NCBI GenBank assembly: GCA_913057245.1
Contig: CAJXNH010000015.1
Location: forward strand, 1 to 64,000
Direction of reading: 5' to 3'
DNA: 64,000 bases
DNA from: an uncultured Phaeodactylibacter sp.
GTDB taxonomy: Bacteria; Bacteroidota; Bacteroidia; Chitinophagales; Saprospiraceae
Each line of letters opens with the position of its first letter. Within the stretch, counting starts at the first letter, position 1. A program made the position numbers and the translations under genes. This document shows positions 9,100-16,643 of this stretch, piece after piece. Below the pieces are notes generated by a model that saw only the letters and a list, made by a program, of their open reading frames with translations, was not told the DNA's origin and searched no databases.

Positions 9100-10512
9100 A
9101 TGAGAAGCCTGTTCTTTGTCCTGATGGTTTCGACCCTGGCTGCCTGCGGCGGTGAAACGGGGGCAGCCTCAGCTGAAAATGAATCCGAGCCTATGGAACA
9201 GCCGGACCTGTTGCCTTCTGCTGCCACGCCTGAGTGGGCGGCACAAGCCAATATCTACGAAGTCAATGTACGGCAGTACACGCCTTCAGGTACGCTGGAG
9301 GCTTTTGCCAAACACCTGCCCCGCCTGAAAGAAATGGGGGTGGATATCCTGTGGTTTATGCCGATTTATCCTATCTCTGAGGCGAAACGGAAGGGCAGTC
9401 TGGGTAGCTATTACGCTATAGCGGATTATACGGCAGTCAACCCGGCCTTCGGTACGATGGAGGAATTTAAGGCACTCGTCAATCAAATTCACGATATGGA
9501 CATGCGGGTGATATTGGATTGGGTCCCGAATCATACCGGCTGGGACCATCCCTGGATTACCGAGCACCCGGAGTACTACACACATGACAGCCTCGGCAAT
9601 GTGATTGACCCCATTGATCCGAAAACCGGAGAGTCCTGGGGCTGGACCGATGTAGCCGATTTGAACTATGATAATGCGGCGCTTCGCGAGGCTATGATCG
9701 GTGAGATGTTGTTTTGGCTGGAAGAGGTGGGGGTAGATGGATTTCGTTGTGATGTGGCAGGTGAAGTGCCAGATGATTTTTGGGCACAGGCCGTTCCACA
9801 GTTAAGAGCTGCAAACCCAGAGCTGTTTATGCTGGCGGAGTCTGACCACCCGCCTCACCGGAATGAGGAATGGTTTGCTATGAATTATGGCTGGGAATTT
9901 CACCATCTGATGAACGCCATTGCCCAGGGAGAGCAGTCGCCACTGGCGATTGATACGGTCCTGGCTAAAAAAGCAGCAGTTTATAACCGGGGCTACTTCA
10001 TGAACTTTCTGACGAACCACGATGAAAACTCCTGGCAGGGCACGATAGAGGAGCGCATGGGGCCCGCAGCAGATGCTATGGCTGTTCTGGCTTTCACCAT
10101 CGATGGAATGCCCTTGATGTACAGCGGGCAGGAAGCCGGGCTCAACCACCGCCTGAGGTTTTTTGAAAAAGATACTATACCCTGGGATGGGTTTAAAAAG
10201 ACCAGGTTTTATAAAACACTGCTCGATCTAAAGCATAGCAACCCAGCCTTAGGCAATGGGCTTGCGGGAGGTGTTCTGGAGCGCATTACCGTTGAAAATG
10301 CAACGGAAGAAGTCTACGCCTATCGGCGCGTAAAAGGGGCGCATCAGGTCGTGGTCTTGCTCAACCTGAGCGAGGAGCCTCAAACCTTCACCCTGAGCCA
10401 GGAAGACCTGGCCGGAGAATACACCAACGTCTTTGCAAACAGTACGGTTAAGCTTACTCCTGGGATGAGCATGAACCTCAATCCCTGGTCTTACTTGCTG
10501 CTGGAACAGTAA
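9100..10512 (+). CDS. GH13 alpha-amylase family lipoprotein
   Basis: A 470-residue protein with a lipoprotein signal (MRSLFFVLMVSTLAAC, Cys16) followed by a GH13 (beta/alpha)8 domain. Conserved regions are visible in order: DWVPNHTGWDHP (region I), DGFRCDVAGEVP with nucleophile D218, LAESDHPP with acid/base E247, and FLTNHDENS with D308. A short C-terminal beta domain (residues 400-470) follows. It hydrolyses alpha-1,4-glucans or maltooligosaccharides. As a lipoprotein it probably acts in the periplasm or at the outer membrane and could feed maltose to the cytoplasmic GH65 phosphorylase upstream. No SusC/SusD pair is present beside it. Confidence 0.88.
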   Translation: MRSLFFVLMVSTLAACGGETGAASAENESEPMEQPDLLPSAATPEWAAQANIYEVNVRQYTPSGTLEAFAKHLPRLKEMGVDILWFMPIYPISEAKRKGSLGSYYAIADYTAVNPAFGTMEEFKALVNQIHDMDMRVILDWVPNHTGWDHPWITEHPEYYTHDSLGNVIDPIDPKTGESWGWTDVADLNYDNAALREAMIGEMLFWLEEVGVDGFRCDVAGEVPDDFWAQAVPQLRAANPELFMLAESDHPPHRNEEWFAMNYGWEFHHLMNAIAQGEQSPLAIDTVLAKKAAVYNRGYFMNFLTNHDENSWQGTIEERMGPAADAMAVLAFTIDGMPLMYSGQEAGLNHRLRFFEKDTIPWDGFKKTRFYKTLLDLKHSNPALGNGLAGGVLERITVENATEEVYAYRRVKGAHQVVVLLNLSEEPQTFTLSQEDLAGEYTNVFANSTVKLTPGMSMNLNPWSYLLLEQ

Positions 10513-10518
10513 ATGAGC

Positions 10519-11382
10519 TTAAGGCGTTAGTTCATCTCTATGCTCCAGGAAAAAGGTGTTGAGTGATTTTGGGGGGCGATGGAGCAGGCGTTGCAAGGTG
10601 TGCCGGTACTGATCCGAGGCAGGGACACGGTTGAACCGGTAAAGCACTACCTGAATAAAAGCAAACATTAGCTTGCGCCCCTGCATCAGTTTCCGGATGA
10701 TGAACCACAACGGGTTGGGGTTGCTGTAGCGTATGGGACGCCCCAGTGACTCTGAAGCTATGGTCGCGACCCGGTAATAGTCCATAGGTGACGTGCCTGT
10801 AAGGGTAAACTTCTGAGGCTCTTCAGACCCTTCCAGCAAAAGTTTAGCGGCAACCTCCGCCAGTTCCTCCGTGTCAATAAAAGAAAAGCGGTTACTCCCC
10901 GCCGGCACGAATAGCTCATCGCGCTCCACTATGTCTTCTCTTATTTCCTGAAGAAAGTTTTGCATAAAAAAACCAGGGCGCAGAAAGATGTAATTCAGCC
11001 CGCTCTGCTCAATCGCCTGTTCAATTTTATAGTGAGGCGTCCACTTATTTTTATCCGCACTCTGAATGGATAGAAAAACGATCAGCTTGACCTCCGCTTT
11101 GCGGGCAGCTTTGAGCAGCGGCAAAATGTAGCCCTTGATATCCGTCAGATTCGGCGGGCGGAGCAAAAAAAGCCGGTCGATGTCCTTTAGCGCAGGTTGG
11201 TAACTGTAAATATCCTCAAAATCAAACTGCCTCAATTGCCAGGTTTTGGCGGCAATTTCATGGCGCGCAATCGCCGGGCGTCTCACTGCAAAGAACAAGC
11301 GATGCTCCGATGAAGCTTCCTGCAGGTATTGAACAATTGGCTTTCCTACGGTTCCTGTAGCGCCGGTTATGAGGATATTCAT
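10519..11382 (-). CDS. NmrA-like NAD(P)-binding SDR protein
   Basis: A 287-residue atypical SDR. The N-terminus MNILITGATGTVGKPIV carries the GxxGxxG dinucleotide motif, and the NmrA-like layout is seen in LFLLRPP and FLRPGFFMQNF. Members act as NAD(P)-sensing proteins or as quinone/flavonoid reductases. The substrate is unknown. It converges with the amylase gene, 6 bp apart. It lies downstream of a broken NAD(P)H-binding gene and a HxlR regulator, so it may belong to the same redox-responsive unit. Confidence 0.78.
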   Translation of the reverse strand: MNILITGATGTVGKPIVQYLQEASSEHRLFFAVRRPAIARHEIAAKTWQLRQFDFEDIYSYQPALKDIDRLFLLRPPNLTDIKGYILPLLKAARKAEVKLIVFLSIQSADKNKWTPHYKIEQAIEQSGLNYIFLRPGFFMQNFLQEIREDIVERDELFVPAGSNRFSFIDTEELAEVAAKLLLEGSEEPQKFTLTGTSPMDYYRVATIASESLGRPIRYSNPNPLWFIIRKLMQGRKLMFAFIQVVLYRFNRVPASDQYRHTLQRLLHRPPKSLNTFFLEHRDELTP

Positions 11383-11416
11383 GGTTAATCTTTTCGGTAA
11401 ATTAATATACCATTTT

Positions 11417-12046
11417 CTAGTAGCTTACAAAAGGCATTTGGTGAATGTACTTATCACTTTCGACTTGTGTAAGTATAAAATCTGCTAAATCAGCCCGCCC
11501 AATACTGGTACTGGCATTGACACCTACCCACCCTACGCGGTAGGTTCCCTTCTCGGGCTAGTCTGTCAGGCGCGGCCCACGCACAATCACCCATTCCAGG
11601 CCGCTTTCCTCTAAAACTTCAGCATGGCGCACGGCGTCGTTCAACACCTTGGGTACCGCTACTTTCATGATAAACCGGATGAGTTTGTCCGGAAACTTAG
11701 GCTGGTCTTGCTCAAAAGGCAGCCCACCTCCTGATAAACTTATGATTTTGTTGATATCCTGGTCTTTCATGGCACTGATGATGTTGTGTGTGCCGTCGCT
11801 CTGTAACCATTTCGGAGAACCCTTTACATGGCCAAAAAGGCTAACTACGATATCCGTGCCTTCAACCGTCCGGTGTACGTCTTCGGCATTGAGCACATCG
11901 CCCTCCACGATTTCCAGCTGTGGCGAAGTGGTCTCCACCTTTGAAGGGGTACGGGCCAGCATTTTCACCTGATAGCCTTCCTCTAAAGCCTTTTTCAGAA
12001 ATTCCTTCCCCGTACCTCCGGTTCCTCCGAATAATGCGATTTTCAT
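11417..12046 (-). pseudogene. NAD(P)H-binding oxidoreductase gene interrupted by an in-frame TAG
   Basis: The intact part codes 162 residues, starting MKIALFGGTGGTGKEFLKKA with a GGTGGTG dinucleotide motif and ending VIVRGPRLTD. A TAG at 11558-11560 stops it, but the same frame then continues for 46 sense codons to a TAG at 11417-11419. That extension (EKGTYRVGWVGVNAS, then RADLADFIL, then MPFVSY) reads exactly like the family C-terminus. It is therefore a roughly 209-residue NAD(P)H-binding protein with one nonsense change, or a sequencing error. A -7-like box TACTTTTG on this strand (complement of 12069-12076) precedes it. Divergent from hxlR, whose product probably regulates it. Confidence 0.8.
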
Positions 12047-12084
12047 AGTTCTTTTTTGTTGTTCGCTACAAAAGTAATAGCTTT

Positions 12085-12101
12085 ACTTACCTTTTGTAAG
12101 T
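12085..12101. promoter_or_regulatory. Palindromic operator candidate between hxlR and its divergent target
   Basis: ACTTAC (12085-12090), a 5-nt spacer and GTAAGT (12096-12101) form a perfect inverted repeat in the 82-bp divergent intergenic region. It lies just upstream of the -7-like box of the leftward gene, a position suited to control by the adjacent HxlR protein, which binds DNA as a dimer. Confidence 0.5.
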
Positions 12102-12109
12102 TTTGAGCT

Positions 12110-12127
12110 GCTAACAAATTTGTAAGC
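12110..12127. promoter_or_regulatory. Second palindrome next to the hxlR start codon
   Basis: The 18-bp site has a perfect ACAAATTTGT core (12114-12123) with GCT/AGC flanks; one symmetric pair mismatches. It ends two bases before the hxlR ATG, so binding there could give autoregulation. Confidence 0.4.
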
Positions 12128-12128
12128 A

Positions 12129-12479
12129 ATGGAAGAAAGAAAAGTAAACTCCACGAACTATGAGAACGAGCAGGAGCTACTACAGTGCCCGGTAACTTAT
12201 ACCTTATCCATGATAGGGGGGCGGTGGAAGGCAGCCATCATCTGGCAGCTATCGGAAGGTCCCGTACGGTTTGGCACCCTGCGCGACCGGGTGGGGAAGG
12301 TTTCCGACCGGATGCTGTCCAAGCAGCTTGGGGAGTTGCAGGAGGACGGACTGGTGTGCAGGGAAGCCTATCCGGAAGTACCGCCGCGCGTGGAATACCG
12401 GCTGACGGAGAAGGGACAGTCTTTGGAACCGGTTTTGGAAGAAATTCTAAAGTGGGGCCTGGCTAACCGTGGGGCATAA
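12129..12479 (+). CDS. HxlR family winged-helix transcriptional regulator
   Basis: A 116-residue protein covering the whole HxlR/MarR-like fold: CPVTYTLSMIGGRWKAAIIW (Cys near residue 20, then the GGRWK motif), a recognition helix region DRVGKVSDRMLSKQLGEL, and the wing in EVPPRVEYRLTEKGQSL. Many HxlR members sense electrophiles, quinones or oxidants through the N-terminal cysteine and control a divergent oxidoreductase. Here the divergent neighbour is the broken NAD(P)H-binding gene, with two palindromes between them. Start chosen at 12129, shortly after the second palindrome. Confidence 0.88.
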   Translation: MEERKVNSTNYENEQELLQCPVTYTLSMIGGRWKAAIIWQLSEGPVRFGTLRDRVGKVSDRMLSKQLGELQEDGLVCREAYPEVPPRVEYRLTEKGQSLEPVLEEILKWGLANRGA

Positions 12480-12502
12480 AAAAAACCGCCTCCGTGGGCG
12501 GT
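12478..12502 (-). terminator. Rho-independent terminator of rpsU
   Basis: Stem ACCGCC (12485-12490) with GGCGGT (12497-12502), followed on the minus strand by eight T (A-run 12478-12485 on plus). The A-run begins at the hxlR stop codon, and the hairpin may also end hxlR transcripts, though without a plus-strand T-run. Confidence 0.8.
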
Positions 12503-12515
12503 CTTCGCGAGAATT

Positions 12516-12707
12516 TTAATTTTCATCCTCTTGTTTCTTCAAAATGTAGGCGGCTTTAAGCACTTCTTTGCGGCGTTCTACAGAGGGTTTGGTAAAATGC
12601 TTGCGCCTGCGGACTTCCTGAAGGACGCCTACTTTACGGTGCTTCCGCTTATAGCGCTTCAGGGCGCGGTCAATATTTTCTCCGCTTTTTACATCAATAA
12701 TGAGCAT
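12516..12707 (-). CDS. rpsU: 30S ribosomal protein S21 (bS21)
   Basis: A 63-residue basic protein: MLIIDVKSGENIDRALKRYK and EVRRRKHFTKPSVERRKE match bS21, a small-subunit protein near the anti-Shine-Dalgarno region of 16S rRNA. The length fits the family in Bacteroidetes. It has its own terminator. Its upstream region contains a GCTGTCT/AGACAGC inverted repeat (12742-12748 and 12791-12797) that could fold in the leader. In Bacteroidetes bS21 helps occlude the anti-SD, which fits the weak SD sites seen throughout this window. Confidence 0.93.
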   Translation of the reverse strand: MLIIDVKSGENIDRALKRYKRKHRKVGVLQEVRRRKHFTKPSVERRKEVLKAAYILKKQEDEN

Positions 12708-12854
12708 AGATTCGATTTTCTATTCAAAAAAATTGGGCAACGCTGTCTTTTGGAGTAAAGCTCCATACACAAAAAAGCATACTTGTCAGGAGACAGCATT
12801 GACCCTTTGTATTATAACCAACAGAAAATCAAAGCGTAAAGTTCCATTGGTGAC

Positions 12855-13910
12855 TTATTCCGTTGATAAACCCTGGCTTTTGCCCATGAGGTTAGCGAGT
12901 TTATACAGCACACGAGCCCCGACATTGGCGTCCCATTCGTGGGGATGGCCGGCGGTTTCGCAAAGGTCGAAGCCAATGATGGTGCGGCCGCTTTCCACGA
13001 CCGCTTGCAGCAGGTAGATCGCCTGATCGAACGTAAGCCCGCCGGGTACCGGTGTGCCGGTATGCGGGCAGAGTTCCGGCAATAGCCCGTCGATATCGAA
13101 GCTGATGTACACTTTTTCGGGCAGGGTATCCACCATTTCCCGGCACAGGTCGGCCCAGGTGATACCTTCAAAGGCGCTTCTGTTCAGGTCGTGATTGAAA
13201 AATACCGTACAGCGGTTATCCTGATCTGCCAGTCGTGCCTCCGCCTCACAGTAGTCGCGTATGCCCACCTGTGTGAGTTGCGCCAGGCCTTCCAACCGAA
13301 GGGCATTGTAGAAAATAGACGCATGAGAGTAGGTGAAGCCTTCGTAGGCGGCCCTGAGGTCCATGTGCGCATCAATTTGCAGCACGCCAAAGCCCGGATG
13401 GCGCTCGGAAAGGGCTTCCAGAAAGCCAAGGGGCACGCTATGCTCTCCCCCCACGATGCCAACGGCTTTGCCCTGTTCGAGCAGGGCAGTTGTTTCTGCT
13501 TTCACCCAGGCTTTGAGTTCAGTGCAGGCTTGGTTGATGTGCGTGAGGGTAGCTTCATCCACAGGTAGCCCTTCTTCCAGTTGCTCGATGTAGCGGGCAG
13601 CCCCCGGGCGAAGTTCCTGAGAACGATGGAGCCAGGTTTCGTCCGGCAGCCGCATGAATAAACCCATCTTCCAGGCCTCCGGTACATCCGGATCGTAAAG
13701 ATCGAGCTGTGGGGAGGCCTCGAGAATATTACCTGGCCCGGTAGCTGTACCCGCCCCGTAGGAAACGGTCACATCCCAGGGCACCGGTAGCAGCACGATC
13801 TGCGCGTCCTGCTCCTCGAAGGGCAGCCCGATAAAATGGCCGTTTTTCAGCCCGACACCGTTGGGGTCGAAGTTTTTGATTTTTTCTGCTTTGGAGTTGC
13901 TATTTCCCAT
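12855..13910 (-). CDS. speB: Agmatinase/arginase family ureohydrolase
   Basis: A 351-residue ureohydrolase. All six usual Mn2+ ligands are readable: H157 in GGEHS, D180/H182/D184 in DAHMD, and D272/D274 in SFDID. The usual SFDIDxxDP reads SFDIDGLLP here, so the third Asp (not a metal ligand in arginase) is Leu277. CPHTGTPVPGG follows as expected. The family hydrolyses agmatine, arginine or formimidoylglutamate. The divergent neighbours make spermidine-type polyamines from putrescine, so agmatine to putrescine plus urea is the best guess. No arginine decarboxylase is in the window. Its 5' end overlaps the promoter of the divergent operon. Confidence 0.82.
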   Translation of the reverse strand: MGNSNSKAEKIKNFDPNGVGLKNGHFIGLPFEEQDAQIVLLPVPWDVTVSYGAGTATGPGNILEASPQLDLYDPDVPEAWKMGLFMRLPDETWLHRSQELRPGAARYIEQLEEGLPVDEATLTHINQACTELKAWVKAETTALLEQGKAVGIVGGEHSVPLGFLEALSERHPGFGVLQIDAHMDLRAAYEGFTYSHASIFYNALRLEGLAQLTQVGIRDYCEAEARLADQDNRCTVFFNHDLNRSAFEGITWADLCREMVDTLPEKVYISFDIDGLLPELCPHTGTPVPGGLTFDQAIYLLQAVVESGRTIIGFDLCETAGHPHEWDANVGARVLYKLANLMGKSQGLSTE

Positions 13911-13919
13911 TTATCTTTG
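13890..13919 (+). promoter_or_regulatory. Bacteroidetes-type promoter for DUF433-polyamine operon
   Basis: TTTG (13890-13893), 18 nt, then TATCTTTG (13912-13919) matches the Bacteroidetes consensus exactly. It overlaps the first codons of the divergent agmatinase-like gene and lies 55 bp before the DUF433 start, so the two directions are likely to interfere or be co-regulated. Confidence 0.7.
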
Positions 13920-13974
13920 TTAATAGTGTGACTGCTTCAGCAATGAAGGTGCAATATCTGTAAAATACCGGATT

Positions 13975-14205
13975 ATGGAAGAAGAGACTATTCTGGAGCG
14001 TATTGTAATTGATCCTAAGGTCTGTCATGGTAAGCCATGTATCCGCGGCATGAGGTATCCGGTTGGGGCCATTTTGGAATACCTGGCGGGTGGAGATCGT
14101 ATTGCTGATATCCTGGAAGCGTTTCCGGATTTAGAAGAGGCAGATATTCAAGCATGCCAGCTTTATGCAAATGGGAAATTAAGAAGCAATCCATACATTG
14201 GATAA
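13975..14205 (+). CDS. DUF433 domain protein (VapB-like antitoxin family)
   Basis: A 76-residue protein that is essentially one DUF433 domain: RIVIDPKVCHGKPCIRGMR, then YPVGAILEYLAGG and DILEAFPDLEEADIQACQLYA. The domain has a homeodomain-like helix-turn-helix and is usually the antitoxin partner of a PIN-like DUF5615 toxin. No such toxin is present; the next gene, 16 bp on, is a polyamine enzyme. It appears to be the first gene of that operon, behind a clear promoter. Inferred: an orphan antitoxin or a DNA-binding regulator of the operon. Confidence 0.85.
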   Translation: MEEETILERIVIDPKVCHGKPCIRGMRYPVGAILEYLAGGDRIADILEAFPDLEEADIQACQLYANGKLRSNPYIG

Positions 14206-14221
14206 AAACCAAAAATAGATA

Positions 14222-15427
14222 ATGTCAAAAGTACTCATCATCGGGGCCGGCGGAGTAGGCCGGGTCGTCACTTACAAATGTGCACAGCATCCGGAAGTGT
14301 TTTCCGAGATCATGCTCGCCAGCCGTACCAAATCCAAGTGTGATGCTATTGTAGCGGATGCACAGAAAGCCACCGGGCACACCAAAATGCAGACCGCACA
14401 GGTGGATGCAGATAATGTACCGGAACTGGTCGCGCTGATCAACTCCTTCCAACCGGCATTGGTGCTGCACGTTGCGCTGCCCTATCAGGACCTGACCATT
14501 ATGGAGGCCTGCCTGCAAACCGGGGTTCATTACCTCGATACCGCCAACTACGAGCCCAAAGATGAGGCGAAGTTTGAATACAGCTGGCAGTGGGCTTATC
14601 AGGACCGGTTTAAGGAAGCCGGCCTGACCGCGGTTTTGGGCTGTGGTTTTGACCCTGGCGTGACGAGCATCTTCACCGCCCGTGCCGCTAAGCACCACTT
14701 TGATGAGATGCACTACCTCGATATTGTGGACTGCAATGCGGGCGATCACGGCAAGGCTTTCGCCACCAACTTCAACCCCGAGATCAACATCCGGGAAGTC
14801 ACCCAAAAAGGCCGCTACTGGGAAAACGGGCAGTGGGTGGAAACCGAGCCTCATGAAATCATGAAGGTGCTCAACTACCCGGAGATCGGCCCCAAAGATT
14901 CCTACCTCATCTATCACGAGGAACTGGAGTCGCTGGTCAAGAACTTCCCAACCCTCAAGCGCGCCCGCTTCTGGATGACCTTTGGGCAGGAATACCTGAC
15001 CCACTTGCGCGTGATTCAGAATATCGGTATGGCGGGCATTGAGCCTGTGAAGTACAAAGGTATGGACGTGATCCCGCTCGAATTCCTCAAAGCCGTATTG
15101 CCTGACCCCGGTGGGCTGGGCGAGAACTATACGGGGCAGACCTCCATCGGCTGCCGCATTAAAGGCATCAAGGACGGCAAAGAGAAGACCTACTATATCT
15201 GGAACAACTGCAGCCATCAGGCCGCCTTCGACGAGACGGGCGCGCAGGGCGTTTCCTACACGACCGGTGTGCCCGCTGCACTTGGCGCTATGATGGTGCT
15301 GACCGGACAATGGGGCGGTGCCGGCGTTTTCAACGTAGAAGAATTCAACCCGGATCCGTTCCTGGACAAGCTGGGAGAGATGGGCCTGCCCTGGCAGGAG
15401 GAAGTTGGGATTGATTTGGAACTTTAA
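14222..15427 (+). CDS. Carboxynorspermidine/carboxyspermidine dehydrogenase (saccharopine dehydrogenase family)
   Basis: A 401-residue protein with an N-terminal Rossmann motif VLIIGAGGVGRVV and the family signature GCGFDPGVTSIF around residue 141. The family includes saccharopine dehydrogenase and the reductase that condenses a diamine with aspartate semialdehyde to give carboxynorspermidine or carboxyspermidine. The next gene, 8 bp on, is the matching decarboxylase, so the polyamine function is favoured over lysine metabolism. NADPH is the expected cofactor. Cytoplasmic. Confidence 0.88.
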   Translation: MSKVLIIGAGGVGRVVTYKCAQHPEVFSEIMLASRTKSKCDAIVADAQKATGHTKMQTAQVDADNVPELVALINSFQPALVLHVALPYQDLTIMEACLQTGVHYLDTANYEPKDEAKFEYSWQWAYQDRFKEAGLTAVLGCGFDPGVTSIFTARAAKHHFDEMHYLDIVDCNAGDHGKAFATNFNPEINIREVTQKGRYWENGQWVETEPHEIMKVLNYPEIGPKDSYLIYHEELESLVKNFPTLKRARFWMTFGQEYLTHLRVIQNIGMAGIEPVKYKGMDVIPLEFLKAVLPDPGGLGENYTGQTSIGCRIKGIKDGKEKTYYIWNNCSHQAAFDETGAQGVSYTTGVPAALGAMMVLTGQWGGAGVFNVEEFNPDPFLDKLGEMGLPWQEEVGIDLEL

Positions 15428-15435
15428 AAAATAAC

Positions 15436-16572
15436 ATGATCAACTACGCCCAAGCCCCCTCCCCGTCCTTTCTGCTCGACGAAAGCCGCCTGCGCCGCAA
15501 CCTTGAGCTCATTAGCAGCGTGCAGGAGCGCGCCGGTGTGTCGGTAATACTGGCCCTCAAAGGATTTTCCATGTGGCGGGTCTTCCCGCTGGTGAAGCAG
15601 TACCTGAAAGGTGCTACCGCCAGTTCCCTGCATGAAGCCCGGCTGATTTACGAAGAGATGGGCGTGCGGGCGCATACTTATTCCCCGGCGTACATCCCGG
15701 GCGAACTGGAAGAAATCCTGAAGTACAGCAGCCACCTTACCTTCAATTCGGTAGCGGAATACGAACGGCACGCCGGGCATTTGGCGAAAGCCGGTCATAA
15801 GGTATCCGCCGGCCTGCGTGTCAACCCGGAATATTCCGAGGTGGAAACGGACCTCTACAACCCGGCCGCACCCGGTTCCCGCTTAGGCATCGCGCCGGAC
15901 GGGTTGGGTGAGCGCCTGCCGGAAGGCGTGGAGGGGCTGCACTTCCATACGCTTTGTGAGTCAAGCTCCTTTGATTTGGAGAAAGTCCTGGCTGCTTTTG
16001 AACACCACTTTGGGCGCTTCTTCCCTCAGCTCAAATGGGTCAACTTTGGCGGTGGCCACCTGATGACGCGGCAGGGGTACGACATCCCCCATCTTATTCA
16101 GCTGTTGCAAAAATTCCGCGAGCGCACCGGTCTGGAAGTTATCATGGAGCCGGGCAGTGCCATCGCCTGGGAGACGGGCGAGCTGGTGACCACTGTGCTG
16201 GATGTGGTGGAAAACCGGGGCGTACGCACAGCCATCATTGACGCCTCCTTCACCGCGCACATGCCGGATACGCTGGAGATGCCCTACCTGCCGAAGATTA
16301 TCGGCAGTAAGCCGGAAGGGGAGGGGCTGTATACCTACCGCATCGGTGGGGTGAGCTGCCTGGCCGGCGATTATAAGCAGGCCTATCACTTCGACCGCCC
16401 CCTTGAGCCGGGCGACCGCCTGGTGTTCTGGGATATGATTCACTACACCATGGTGAAGACCACGACCTTCAATGGCGTTAAGCACCCTGATATCTGCATG
16501 TGGCGGGAAGATGGCGAGCTGGAGGTGGTCAAGCGCTTCGGGTATGAGGATTTTAAGGGACGGTTGTCTTAA
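15436..16572 (+). CDS. nspC: Carboxynorspermidine decarboxylase
   Basis: A 378-residue fold III PLP decarboxylase of the alanine racemase/DapDC type. The PLP lysine is K42 in VILALKGFSMW; the HFHTLCESS segment near 175, NFGGGHLMTRQGYD near 205 and EPGSAIAW near 240 bind PLP phosphate or substrate. It decarboxylates carboxynorspermidine or carboxyspermidine to norspermidine or spermidine. With the preceding dehydrogenase and the divergent agmatinase-like gene it completes an agmatine to spermidine route that does not need S-adenosylmethionine decarboxylase. Confidence 0.93.
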   Translation: MINYAQAPSPSFLLDESRLRRNLELISSVQERAGVSVILALKGFSMWRVFPLVKQYLKGATASSLHEARLIYEEMGVRAHTYSPAYIPGELEEILKYSSHLTFNSVAEYERHAGHLAKAGHKVSAGLRVNPEYSEVETDLYNPAAPGSRLGIAPDGLGERLPEGVEGLHFHTLCESSSFDLEKVLAAFEHHFGRFFPQLKWVNFGGGHLMTRQGYDIPHLIQLLQKFRERTGLEVIMEPGSAIAWETGELVTTVLDVVENRGVRTAIIDASFTAHMPDTLEMPYLPKIIGSKPEGEGLYTYRIGGVSCLAGDYKQAYHFDRPLEPGDRLVFWDMIHYTMVKTTTFNGVKHPDICMWREDGELEVVKRFGYEDFKGRLS

Positions 16573-16643
16573 TGGACAGAACTAACGCAGTGGATTGAGT
16601 GGGTTTCAAATACCGGAGTTATACTCTTGGTGGACAGATCCGT

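Noticed and set aside
14225-15310. 361-codon open frame on the minus strand
   Set aside because: Lies entirely antisense to the carboxynorspermidine dehydrogenase gene and reads as compositional mirror without family motifs.
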